Shown piece by piece: positions 1 to 10,642 of a stretch of DNA of 64,000 nucleotides (the first letter of the stretch is position 1; the number at the start of each line of letters is the position of its first letter). The DNA is from Vesta saturnalis. Lineage: Eukaryota; Arthropoda; Insecta; Coleoptera; Lampyridae. The stretch lies in NCBI GenBank assembly GCA_036346205.1, contig JARFJB010000655.1, positions 807,001 through 871,000 on the forward strand, in the 5' to 3' direction. The notes under the pieces are model-generated. The model had not been told where the DNA came from. It worked only from the letters and a program-made list of their open reading frames with translations, and did no database searches. A program made the translations under genes and the position numbers.

Positions 1-2495
1 TGATCGTAAGTGAAAGAGCGAAAAGATGTGTTAAACAGTACGAACTGGTATCTCCTCGGGTAATATGGGTTATAATGAAAGCGGAGTTTCGAAGAATTTT
101 TCTTATTGCATGCTGTGCACCGGTGAATGGAGAAAGAGACCAGGAGCGTGAGAACTTCTGGAATGAAGTAGAGAACGTGTTAAACGTATGTAAGCCAAAC
201 GACAGAGTGTTGATAGTGGGGGATATGAACGGATCGGTGGGGTGTACTGAACGCGTTCTAGGAAAGTTCGGAGACCAAGGAGTTAATTAAAATGGTGAAC
301 GCCTCGTAAATATCTGTGTGGAGAGAAGCCTGTTTGTATCCAATACGTGGTTTAAACATAAAAATGTGCATATATATACATGGCAGAGAGGTGAATCTAA
401 AAGTATGATATATTTGATAGTGTATGATGAACGGCTTAGAAACCTGGTGATAAACACAAAAGTAATGTGCGGATCGGAGTGTGGATCGGACCACTTTTTG
501 GTAATATCGAGAGTGTGTTTAGAGCAAAACTGGGTCTGGAGAAGGAAAGCAAACGTAGTGCGAACGTCCAGAATTAGGGTAGACAAAGTAGTGGATAATG
601 GGAGAATGAAATACGCAGATGCTGTGAGTGAAGAGTGGAAGGTAAATGAAACAGTGTGGAACGAACGAATAAAAAACACTGACTTTGAAAGTGCATGGAT
701 AAGCTTGAGAATCTGTGTTGTCAATTGTGCCGTGCGGATATGTGTAAGGGCGACTGTAGGTAGAGAGGAAAAATGTGCTTGGTGGAATGAGTCGGTAAAA
801 AGCAGTATGTAAGAAAAAAGATGCGTACTTGGCAATGATTGCTGCAGAAAATCAGATTGAGAAAAAGCGATTACATGAGGTGTACAGATTAAGAAACAAA
901 GAAGCGAAGGAGGCAGTGAGAATAAGTAAAGAGGAAGTGATTTTGAGAGAACCAAAACACTCTTTTGGAAATGGCTCAAAAATAGAAAACGTGGCCCAAA
1001 ACAGAACTCTGCAGGAGTGATGAATATGAGCAACGAAATAGTGTGGGAGGATTGTGAAGTGATGAAATGCTGGCAAGAATATTTCGGAAATCTGTACAGT
1101 TGTGAGGAAAGTAAACTGAAGGACTAAATAAGGAGAATCTAGTAGGAATGGTGAATGAAACTGAGAAGGGTATAGAGATAAATGAGGTAAATGAAACGGT
1201 AGGGAGGTTGAAAAACGGCAAGGAAGCAGTAGCAGATGAAACGCTAAAGTATGGGGGTGCAAAGCTTATACGAAGATTGTGTGAATTATTCAATGTATGC
1301 CTTATGTGTGGAAAAGTTTCGAGGAATTGGAAGAACGCGAGTACGAGAAACTACACAAACTAAGATTTGGGATCTGCAGGGTGGCTTCATACCAGGGAAA
1401 GGATATGTCGATCAGATGGTTTTTCTCCAGCAGGTGATCTGAAAGTGTTTAAGGGTAAAAAATAAGCTGTACTGTGAGTTTGTAGATCTGGAGAAAGCAT
1501 GCGACAGAGTGAATAAGGAGAAACTGTGGGAAATAGTAAATGAATATGGCGTAAATAAATGTCTGGAATATGGTCAGTATACAAGGGTAGTCGGACATGT
1601 GTTAGGGTGAGGGGAGGTGTGAGTGAATACTTTAATATTGACCAGGAGTGCGCCAAGGCTGTGTGATGTCACTGTGGTTGTTCAATGTATACATGGAAAC
1701 ATGTGTTAGACAAGCATGTACCGATACATATGGTGTAATGGTTAGTGATGTAAATGTACGACTTCTGGTGTATGCAGATGACAGTCTTATTAAGTTACAG
1801 TGCGGATGAGCTACAAACTGCTCTGAGAAAGTTTGATACAGTCTGTCAGAGTATGGACTTAAAGATAAACGTGAACAAAACTAAGATTGTGGTGTTCAAT
1901 CGGGAAGGTTGAAAGAAGAGTAAAGTATTTACTCTGCAAGATGAAATTGTGGAACAAGTGGACGAGCTGATATATCTGGGTAGAATGTTTACTGCAGATG
2001 ATATAATGGAGGGCGAGATTGAACGAAGGGTCAATGCTGAAAGGAAAGTGATTGGAAGTATGTGGACGATAATGAGACACGAAAGCATGATCCTAGCTGC
2101 GAAACGAGCAATCTATAATGGCGTGTTTGTCCCATTAGTACTGTATGGAAGTGCGACATCGGTATGCCAAAAAAAGTACGAAAGAAAAATAATGATAATG
2201 ACGAAGTGTGGCGAGGAAAAGACGAGTAGTACATGGTTTGGTCACATTGAGAGAATGAACAACGCAAGATTAACGAAGCAAATATATGTGTGTGAGGTTA
2301 AAGGAAAGGCCGGGTCTGGTAGGCCACGTAAAACTTGGCTGAATGCAGTGGAATGTATGATAAAGGAAAGAAAGATAAGGCGGTTTAAAAATAAATGGGA
2401 ATGTCAGAGACAATGTATGAACCTTGCGGAAACTATAGAGGTGTGCGGAGGTAGGAAATCCTATCCCGCAAGGGAATGGCGTGAAGGTTAAGTAC
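1..2495 (+). pseudogene. LINE (non-LTR retrotransposon) copy 1, endonuclease-RT, cut by the window edge
   Basis: Degenerate non-LTR polyprotein read in shifting frames. About 75-800 resembles the end of an exonuclease-endonuclease-phosphatase nuclease domain (GERDQERENFWNEV, GDMNGSVGC, NTWFKHKNVHIYTW, GSDHFLV). The RT palm motif YADD is read near 1773-1790. Near 2235-2360 lies the C-terminal GHIERMNNARLTKQ ... GSGRPRKTW block that many insect LINE polyproteins carry. There are many stops and frameshifts, so the copy is dead. The 5' part lies outside the window; the inverted copy at 26606-29270 shows what is missing. The 3' end near 2490 reads GGTTAAGTA, one unit of the TTAAG tail seen in the other copy. 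The clade (RTE-like or another) is not certain. Confidence 0.85.
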
Positions 2496-4829
2496 CAAAT
2501 CCTCGATTTTGCCATAAAATCTAGGTCAACAAAGTAGTACGTGTTTGTGAAAACTGCGATATCTTTAAGAAACAACTAAAACAATCGGGACACGTGGTAC
2601 TAGAAACCATATTGTTATCAGGCCATTTCCAAATTTAAAATATTCCCACGTTTACACTAATTTTCCTAAGCAGCTTCTATAGTGAAGCTTGGAACGTTGT
2701 CATATATGAAAGCAAGCGTAACGTTATTTTTATGTCGTTGCATGGCGCGATTTCTTTATTTCGTCTTCTATGAAACTAGGTCTGAAGAAACCCTTGCACC
2801 CTGCGTATTCGTTGTAAAAGCTTAAATATTCGTATTTGCGCTAGATCAAGTATAACAAATCTGTATACTATCTACGACACAGTAGACACTATTTGAGTAT
2901 TTTTTTGTTCCTATGTCAATATTAAAGTGTGACAAACAGCATACAAACCAACTATTGTTGGGAATGTACAAAAATAAAAAATCCCTAGAAACGATCCCGA
3001 ATGATCTCCTGACGTATATTTCGCTTGCGCGCGATGTATCGCAAAACATACTAACCACTATCACCGCATCAGAGGTTTAGTCGAATTGCTTAACCTAAGA
3101 CGTCATTGGAATTGTTAATTAAAAGTCCAATTTCTCAGTCAGAAATGAAATGTTTTGGAGAGATTGTTTTTTTTCTTTTAGAGATTCATTTTGATTACTT
3201 TATCGTTTAAATTTTAAGATTCAGAGAATTATCTAAAAGTTATTGCAATGTTTCATATTTGTCATATTGGTACATCGTAATTACAATAAGTTTAAGAAAA
3301 GACCGTTATTGAAACTCTAGCTAAGAGTTGCAGCCAATTTAGATACGCTACATGATGCTACTCGCATAGTAAACAATATTGTATCCGATTTTCCTTTTCG
3401 TATTATTTATATTATTTACATTATACTTATTTAGGTAATTGATATTTTTTTAAATGTGAACCTATGACTTACACAGCATCTGACGACACGCATTGTAATG
3501 TTATATTTTTTTTAATTTGCTCATTGAATTAACGTCACTATATTGAGTTTTAATTTGAACAAAACAATTACGGCCGAAAGCTTTCCAGTGATTATTTAAC
3601 TATAACGTACATTTATAGGCCGATGAACCGTTGCATAATTTTTTTTATGACTTGAACATAATTACTTATCTGAGGAATTTAAACAATTGTGTATAGAATT
3701 AAAGCTTTTCTTTATTACATTTGTTTTGTCTGATAAAGTGAAATTATTTCCCATATTGAGTTTTTGGATTAACGTAACATGACTAGAGATTAATGTTTGA
3801 TTATTAAAGTAGTGATTGATTTTTGCAGTACGCTATTACTTTATTCAAGCGTGCAAATATTTGTTTTGAAGCCTTTCAGGTTGGCGAAAAATCTGCTGGT
3901 TCCAGAGCCGCATGCGGAGATTACGTATAGGTAAGCAAGTTATTTGAGTATTTTGAGCGAGCTGTGAACTATCGTAATTAAGCATTTCATCCCCTACTGT
4001 GACATTTCAAATACTCTGGCGCCCGTTCCGGTTTTATGACGAATTCAACCCTTATTTCGACTTATGTATGTTATGCTATCCTGTTGTGCGCAAAACTAAT
4101 TAACATATTACTAACCCCCGATGGCTGGCTACTCCTGAAAAAACCCAATTTTGTCTGCTATTTCTTTTTACTGCCGGTTTATACCTTAACACAGCACCAG
4201 TCACACCACGTTGACAAAAACAGGGAGGCAACTGTATTACGCTAATATTAAAGTGATCCTTAAAAATGCCAAGCCACTCCTAACAAATAGGTTCAATAGT
4301 TGTTGAGATTACACTTCTGCTGGAAGGGATAAGCAACCTCATTGTCTCGCTATTTTTACGTAAGTATGAAATTTGATTTTCTTGCAGTACGTAACTCAAC
4401 AAAATAATGTGACCAATTTAAAGAAGAAGTTGCCCCACTCAATTAATTTCGAAGTTATAGTTTACATGTTACATGAAAGCTATTATTCCTAGAAGTAGCA
4501 GGCACTGACCTACATGAAGAAGTGTAACTACAGTCCAACCCTTAGACATTCTCTGTGTGAGTAAATTACAATTTTGTGGGAGTCGTCAATTACAGACCAA
4601 TGTTTGTTAACTCGAAGTTTGAAACGAAAGGAAGAAATCGACCACACATACTAACGAGAAGTATTGGACATTACAGAATGTTTTGTTGACGCCAGAGAAC
4701 AAATGTACCGTATTTGACATACCAGCGTTCTGTCTTATCAGCACCAAATCTATACTAGTTTGTTAAGATACATGCACAATTCGTAGGACGGCCTACCGAT
4801 ACGCAGTGTTGTGTACCATTAGATACATA
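2496..4829. other. AT-rich intergenic stretch, no gene recognised
   Basis: No open frame here resembles a known protein and all are short. One feature stands out: a stretch at 3829-3930 bounded by TTTTTGCAG and TAG|GTAAGC, i.e. good acceptor and donor splice consensus, with a second acceptor TTTCAG ending at 3879 (see findings). The rest looks like unique or very old AT-rich sequence. Confidence 0.5.
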
Positions 4830-4831
4830 TA

Positions 4832-6715
4832 CAGGGCGTTCGTAAAGTAGCGGATAAATTCAATTAAAATTCGAATGGGAATTTAGGAAGAAAACGATCA
4901 GTCCTGTCGATTTTTATTTTCAATTTAGAAATTTTTTACGTAAAAGTAAAACATACAGGGTATGTCAAGAAAAAATATGCCGTCATCGACACTTTTTTAA
5001 ATACCAACCCCCAGTCTTTATTGCAGAAACAGGAAGGGTACATCCTTTACGTTCGACAAGGTAAGTATGGACGCTGGTTACATAAGGAAATATTGAATAG
5101 AAATTATCGTAAACATTAAAAATGAGAAAATTTCATTGTCAATGTTAGAAAACGTCAAATTGCACATTTTGTTAAAATTATTTTAATTATTTGCACGTTA
5201 GCAACTTGTGATTAGTTTTTTGATAGGCGACAGCATTGTTATCGTTAGTTAATATTGTAACGTTCCCGCTATTTTGTGAAATATGACGAAATTAGGCGAA
5301 CGTGAAAGATTTTAAATCCTGTGCATGCTTGGTTTCGGAGATAGGTCGTTCACTCAATCAGAAGTGGTTGCGTTCTTTAATGCAACTCACCTTGATCGAC
5401 CGTCCATTAGCCAAAGCATGGTAAGCAGAGTTAAGGCGAAAGTTCCGTAATTTGGACATGTTCGGGATATGAGAAAATCTGGTCGAAAGTCGATAAGTGA
5501 AGATCAGTTGAACATTGTGTTAGCAGTGCAAGATAATTCTAATACCAACATTATGGATATGGCTAGTAATATTAATGTGGCGCAATCTACTGTGCATAAA
5601 GTATTGAAAAGAGAGAAATGAATTTTGTAAGCAACTGCAACAATTATGTTATGGTAACGCCAATCTTGTAAAAAGCATAACGACTACGTGAACGGACAAA
5701 ATTGTCGTTATTAGGCAACCGAAAATCCTCGTTGGTTCACAGAATATGAGACCCAAAACCCTCAAAAATTGAACGTTTGGTGCGGCCTAGTTGACGAAAG
5801 AGTTACAGGTCCTTACTTCTTCGAGGATCCTCTCATTGGTGCGAGATTGTTGTTGCAGGATATAGAAGAGCCCGATATGCACCACCGTTACCTTTTTTTT
5901 GAACTAGATGGAGCGCCGGCACACTACGCTTTACCTGTTCGCGCTTATTTGGATGAGGTTTTTCCAAATCGTTGGATAGATGGAAAAGGAACAATTGAGT
6001 GACTAGCCAGATCACCAGATTTAAATCGTCTAGATTACTTCTTGTGACGGTACTTAAAAAGCAAAGTGTACGCGATGCGACCGGCCCATTTAGAAGATTT
6101 AAAAGATTTAAAACATTACCACAGATGTTATCGACAACGTTCAAAAATCATTTGTTGATCGCCTTGGCTATTGTCAGACGGTTAACAGTGCTCAATTCGA
6201 ACATTTACTTTAAATTAGTGGAATCATTTTACAACTAATTTAGGCCTAACCCCAAAAAATTGTCTGTGTCTCAAAATATATTTTATTAAAAAGACCATTT
6301 AGATATTCTTATTAGAAATCATACATGGTATCCATTTAGGTACGATTTTTTCTTCAAAATGATCACAACTTCTAAACTACCCTGCATAACACAAGCCAAC
6401 CTTATATTGAAAGAATGGCCTGATTGAGCTGAATCCAAATTTGAAATAACATATAGGGTGTCCTATCTAAAAAATCCATGTTTGGTGCACCCTGTATAAA
6501 AGAAACACTCTGTATAACATAAAATAATGTTAAAATATGCACCTCACTTCTTTCCACTGCACTTCAAAATTTTGTACTCCTATTCCATCAAATAAGGGAA
6601 GCATTACATAAAAAAATTCTAAATTGAAAATAAAAATTGACGGGTCCGAGCGTTTTCTTCCTAAACTCTCATTCGAATTTTAATTTAATTTTTCCGCTAC
6701 TTTACGAACGCACTA
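4832..6715 (+). mobile_element. Mariner-like DNA transposon A, complete ends, dead
   Basis: A 1.88-kb element bounded by about 105-bp terminal inverted repeats, 4832-4936 and 6611-6715, which align over almost their whole length (GCGTTCGTAAAGTAGCGG near each tip). TA dinucleotides flank both ends (4830-4831, 6716-6717), the expected target duplication of the IS630-Tc1-mariner superfamily. Inside are further CAGGGTRT-like tips (about 4952, 6453, 6488), which suggest that other elements inserted or that the ends are composite. It encodes the broken transposase at 5283-6190. Confidence 0.85.
5283..6190 (+). pseudogene. Transposase of element A (DD41D mariner-like), broken
   Basis: The start reads MTKLGERERF and is followed at once by a stop. 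A DNA-binding helix-turn-helix region (QSEVVAFFN ... STVHKVLK) runs to about 5620. The catalytic core resumes in another frame: NVWCGLVDERVTGPYFF at about 5773, then LDGAPAHY, RWI and SPDL..LDYF. Counting through the broken frames, 41 residues separate the second and third catalytic Asp, the same spacing as in elements D and E. There are several stops and shifts, so it is inactive. The family cuts and pastes DNA at TA sites. Confidence 0.8.
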
Positions 6716-8185
6716 TACTTCGGGCTAACGCCCTGAAGGCGTTTACTCCAGCGGCAAGAAGGGTACTCGCTCAAATTCTACCGCTCCCCCAGGAGATCCC
6801 TTTGTACAGCAGTCGACGGGCTGGACCCATAATCTTATAAAGCGCTCTCCATTAACCAGATATTACACATACAATACACCGACCAGATTCTGAGGAAAAT
6901 TAGCAACACAAACAAGCGACGCCGTGACCTAGAGGTAATCACACTACCAGAAGCCGCATTCGTAGAGATCACCCGCGTGATCCTCCAGATATATAAAGAC
7001 GAGTCCGTGGTGCGTCTACGTAATCAATTACATTAAACGTACTCCTGCGTCTCGCAATCTCATATAAATCACTTACTTGAAGCACCTGCATTCCGTCGGA
7101 AACAATTCTCAGAATTGTTCAATTTAGTACACGCAGTCCTAAAAGGTCGTGTAAACTCGCCTCCGATTAATTCGTTTATAACAAGTAATAAAAGAAGCAA
7201 TCTTTTAATAATAACTAACGTAAAAGATCGCGATAAACTCCGTCTTCCCTGTATTTGTTAGTTAGAATAAGTTTCGCTCATATGAAAAGTATACGCGTTT
7301 AACAAAAACAGACGTTTTTCTAATAATAAAGAATTAATACGTTTATTTCCGGGCATAATTAAATGTTAGATATTCATTTCATTACTGTAAATACGTTCTC
7401 CATTAATTAAGAAATCCTGAGATCAGCCTGTTTAGTTAGGGTAGATAATTAAACGCCTACGTACAATTTGCATTTAAAACATGTAAATATTAACCTGTCC
7501 TGTGTAAAGCATTCCAAGTACTGAGCTCATATCCAGTCAGTCTGAAAGCCAAATCACGTACAAGAATAGTCATGCGCACCAAGGCTACTTTAAATTATTG
7601 ATTTTCTCTTTAACCTGCTTAAGGACACCAACTCGATCGTTGCCCCGTTTTATCTCCTACATAGAATTTTACACAGCGCCACCTGACAAATACCAGGCTA
7701 CCGTGTCAGGGCAGGCCTGAACGGTCGTAATAAACCAAATTAAATCGTCATTAGTAGGATTTTTGGGTCATAACACACCAGCAATTGAACCACGATAATT
7801 TATATTTCCACAGAAACGGCTCAGGATCTAGTAATAACCACTACCGCCCACGGGGGACCAGCCAAACGGGCTCTGCCAACCAGGACATCCCGGGTAACAC
7901 CAAATAAGATTTGTTTTGTTGTTGTTGTTAATAATTTATTTCATTTAGGTTAGATTTTTTAGTTTTGTAAAAAATAGGTAATATACGTTTAAAATAGTTT
8001 TGTTGTATTATTTAAAGTGTACAGTGTTGAGCACCAAGATACGAACCACCCCCGTCTTGTTAAGACGAGACCCGATTTGAGCTAGACCGATGCAAATTAA
8101 ATTAAACCCTTTTAATGTAATTATTGCAAAGCAGAGGCGTTACAGTACACATCCTACTTTCCTTAGTTTGTTATGATTTTCTTGA
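6716..8185. other. GC-richer stretch with unrecognised coding-like frames
   Basis: From 6720 to 7260 the base composition is visibly less AT-rich than its neighbours. Two frames on the + strand stay open for about 60 and 77 codons (ending at TAA near 7036 and TAG near 7263). They contain LEVITLPEAAFVEITRV and HLLEAPAFRRKQFSELF. They look like parts of one old protein with a frameshift, possibly a retroelement gag or env, but I do not recognise the family. From 7260 to 8185 I see nothing coding; 7820-7900 is a short GC-rich patch. Confidence 0.35.
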
Positions 8186-8400
8186 TCTTAATTTTTTATT
8201 GCGAGTTTTCATTTGTGAATGCTTTCATCATTTCTAAATTAAAGTTTTTCACATTTTTGTACTGACATAGTGCAACTAAACTTTATTGAGCTTGTTTTTT
8301 GATTGTTTCTTGATGTTACCCTTCGTCCGTTAGAGGGTATTCTAGAATAGGGCGGTTTAATAATGTTTAGTCTACTAAAAATTTATCGTTATTACAATAC
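8186..8400 (+). mobile_element. Penelope-like element 3' relic
   Basis: This stretch aligns by eye with the 3' untranslated part of the Penelope-like element at 62190-62400. Shared blocks include TTTGTGAATGCTT, TCATT.T.AAATT.AAGTTTTTCAC, the TGTTA..CTTCGTC...AGAG region and AGGCAGTTTAATAAT-like sequence. It is diverged, carries no open frame and lacks the hammerhead-like end. It is probably a 5'-truncated, old insertion. Confidence 0.55.
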
Positions 8401-8746
8401 AATAGTACTCAATTCATTTCATTTAGATTACATGCACATAACTGTTGTACGTAACAGACTTACTCATTACTCTCTCGAAGTTCTTAAATTCGTTCTGTGC
8501 TTTAACTAATTTTTAAGTCTGCGATTACTACTAACACAGATAACTATCCTTGTAATCGAAACGTATAATTTTTTTATAATTTATCTTAAAAATATACGAT
8601 TTAAAACCCCAAAAAGGATCGGTATGTGTAACTATGAATTTAAATTCAGTAAATTATTATAAGTTTTTGTTATGAACGAATAAGTTCAAAGGTAAATATG
8701 TAACTAAAAATTATTATATATTTATTAAATACATAAATAAAAAGTT

Positions 8747-8820
8747 TGCCTCGAGTAGGATTCGAACCTACGACCCGTACTTTGCTAGAGTACTGCGCCA
8801 ACCAACTGCGCCATCAAGGT
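8747..8820 (-). tRNA. tRNA-like gene, anticodon AGC (left copy)
   Basis: On the minus strand this 74-nt unit folds as a cloverleaf: acceptor ACCTTGA/TCGAGGC (pair 1:72 is an A-C mismatch), D stem GCGC/GCGC, anticodon stem GTACT/AGTAC with loop CTAGCAA, and T stem GTAGG/CCTAC with loop TTCGAAT. The A box (TGGCGCAGTTGG) and B box (GGTTCGAATCC) of a pol III promoter are both present. The anticodon AGC would read Ala codons, but the G3:U70 pair that marks alanine tRNAs is absent (C3:G70). It may be a pseudo-tRNA or the head of a tRNA-derived repeat rather than a working tRNA-Ala. Confidence 0.65.
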
Positions 8821-9047
8821 TCAAGTCCCAATCGATGTAAATTTTATCTTTATGTATGTAGAACTGATGTAAATTCTAAATATAATGAGATTACAATCAA
8901 ATTACTTATATTAATGGAATGTAAGCCTGCAATATCGCAAGGATTCACACATACCAAAGCAACTTGACTAATATTAAATTATGTTTTTTTTATGAACGAA
9001 TAAGTTCTACATACATAAAGATAAAATTTACATCGATTGGGACTTGA

Positions 9048-9121
9048 ACCTTGATGGCGCAGTTGGTTGGCGCGGTACTCTAGCAAAGTACGGTTCGTAG
9101 GTTCGAATCCTACTCGAGGTA
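9048..9121 (+). tRNA. tRNA-like gene, anticodon AGC (right copy)
   Basis: This unit is nearly identical to 8747-8820 and oppositely oriented. All four stems pair: acceptor ACCTTGA/TCGAGGT (one T-G wobble), D stem GCGC/GCGC, anticodon stem GTACT/AGTAC and T stem GTAGG/CCTAC. Loop 9080-9086 is CTAGCAA with anticodon AGC at 9082-9084. The discriminator base is A. No intron and no encoded CCA are seen. It is the better-paired copy of the two. The alanine assignment rests on the anticodon alone. Confidence 0.7.
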
Positions 9122-9168
9122 AACTTTTTATTTATGTATTTAATAAAATTAATAATAATTTTTAATTA

Positions 9169-9591
9169 AATTCAGTAAGTTTACATTTTCATATTCTTGC
9201 AAGACATAAATACCTTACCTAGTTTAATGATAAAGATTATTGTTGGATAAACTAAACTTCACTGACAGTTTGCTTTGAAAGACTAGTTAAAATTAATCTT
9301 GCATTAATCTTTCAGTATTGTTCAATATAATTGTTTCTCACTGTTAATTTCAATACGATCATTATTTGTTAATAATACCTAATACATAATAATCTTTCAC
9401 AACTTCATTAACCATGACGTCCGCCAATTAATTTAAATGTTGTCATATTGATTAATGCTAGTTACAAACTTTATAACAACATAGTGATTTATTCAGTTCC
9501 CTTCTAAACGTTTGCGAGGGCTTACAGACAGGTTACATCGACATTGGCTTTGTTCATCGGTTGACTTGATTAACAAATACAAGTACATATA
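9169..9591. other. AT-rich spacer, nothing recognised
   Basis: No open frame, repeat or RNA fold was recognised between the tRNA-like inverted repeat and the tip of mariner B. Confidence 0.5.
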
Positions 9592-10642
9592 CAGGGTGTT
9601 TCAGGAGGAATGGTAAGTATTTCAGAAGGTGGTATGAATATGTTGAATAAAAAGTCTATATTTCGTGTGTTCAATTTTTATTGCTTACAGAGTTGCATCT
9701 GTTACAACGTACCTACTCTCAAGAAATATTTACAAAAGTTTTGAATACAGGGAAATGTTTAAATTTAAAGTAGATTTTCAAAAATTCCACCACACCTTTG
9801 ATCAATTGGTCTCTTGTATTTACTTTTTCCTTGTAGGCTTCGCATTTCAGCTATCCTCACAGGCAAAAATCTAAAGGGGTAAGGTCCGGGGACCTTGGTA
9901 GTCAACAAACGTAACCATTTCTGCCGATCCATCTTCCGGGGAATGCTAGGTTTAGATAATGTGTCACCAGGCAACTAAAATGTGTAGGAGCTCCGTCATG
10001 CTGGAAGAACGATCGTGTCCTTGAATCCAAAGGAACCTCTTCGAATAATAATGGAATGTCATTTTCAAGAAAGTCTAGATAAAGAGGCCCTGTACGACGA
10101 TGCGATGATACAACAGGCTCAATCAACTGATTGTCTATCATACCACACCACACATTTACAAAGAAGCGTTCTTGAAACACGATAGCATGAGTGAAAGTTG
10201 CTTCATCAGTAAATAGTATTAATGGAATTACTCGGCGGTTTGCAATTAGCCAACGACAAAATTTCAATCTCCTTCTTGAGGGTGTTGTATCTCTTGTAAA
10301 TGATAATAATAGAGCACACGTAATGTACGCCATATTCTTGTATGCGGACACCGATACGTGTAGAAACTCTACGTGTGGTTGTTGAAGGACTGCGTTCTAC
10401 CAAGCGAAGAATGTTTTCCACTTTATCCAAATTCTGTCCATTTACACGTTCAGATGATATACGACAGCTGGGGACTGCACCAGTCTCATGCAGTTTTGCG
10501 AAAACACGAGTAAATGTTCTTTAATCAGGTATTCTACGGAGACGAAATCGTATTTACTACAGGTAGCGATAGCGTTTCCATTACAAAACCTGCACACAAA
10601 CACCACATTGGCATACCCATCATTTGTAAATACGTGCGTCAT
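9592..10642 (-). mobile_element. Mariner-like transposon B, one end only, with broken transposase
   Basis: A terminal motif CAGGGTGTTTCAGGAGGAAT begins at 9592 next to TA. The minus strand, from 10642 down to about 9680, reads a transposase: N-terminal FTNDGYANVVFVCRF-CNGNA (the DUF4817-type N-terminus common in insect copies), VERSPSTTTRRVSTR, then TDEATF (first Asp), FFVNVWCGMIDNQLI, QHDGAPTHF (second Asp), RWIGRNG and SPDLTPLDF in a shifted frame. Several frameshifts and stops are present. The opposite terminal repeat was not found up to about 11500, so the 5' side seems lost or highly diverged. Confidence 0.8.

Larger units (their letters stand above)
8699..9168. repeat. Inverted repeat carrying two tRNA-like units
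   Basis: Arms of about 165 bp (8699-8863 and 9003-9168) are reverse complements with few differences, separated by about 140 bp. Each arm contains a complete tRNA-like cloverleaf, so the two units point away from each other. A direct repeat TATGAACGAATAAGTTC occurs at 8671-8687 and 8991-9007, at the outer edge of the left arm and at the spacer edge of the right arm. That could be a target-site duplication or a recombination footprint. Confidence 0.8.

Noticed and set aside
2846..3064. 72-codon minus-strand frame
   Set aside because: AT-rich chance frame without domain or neighbours.
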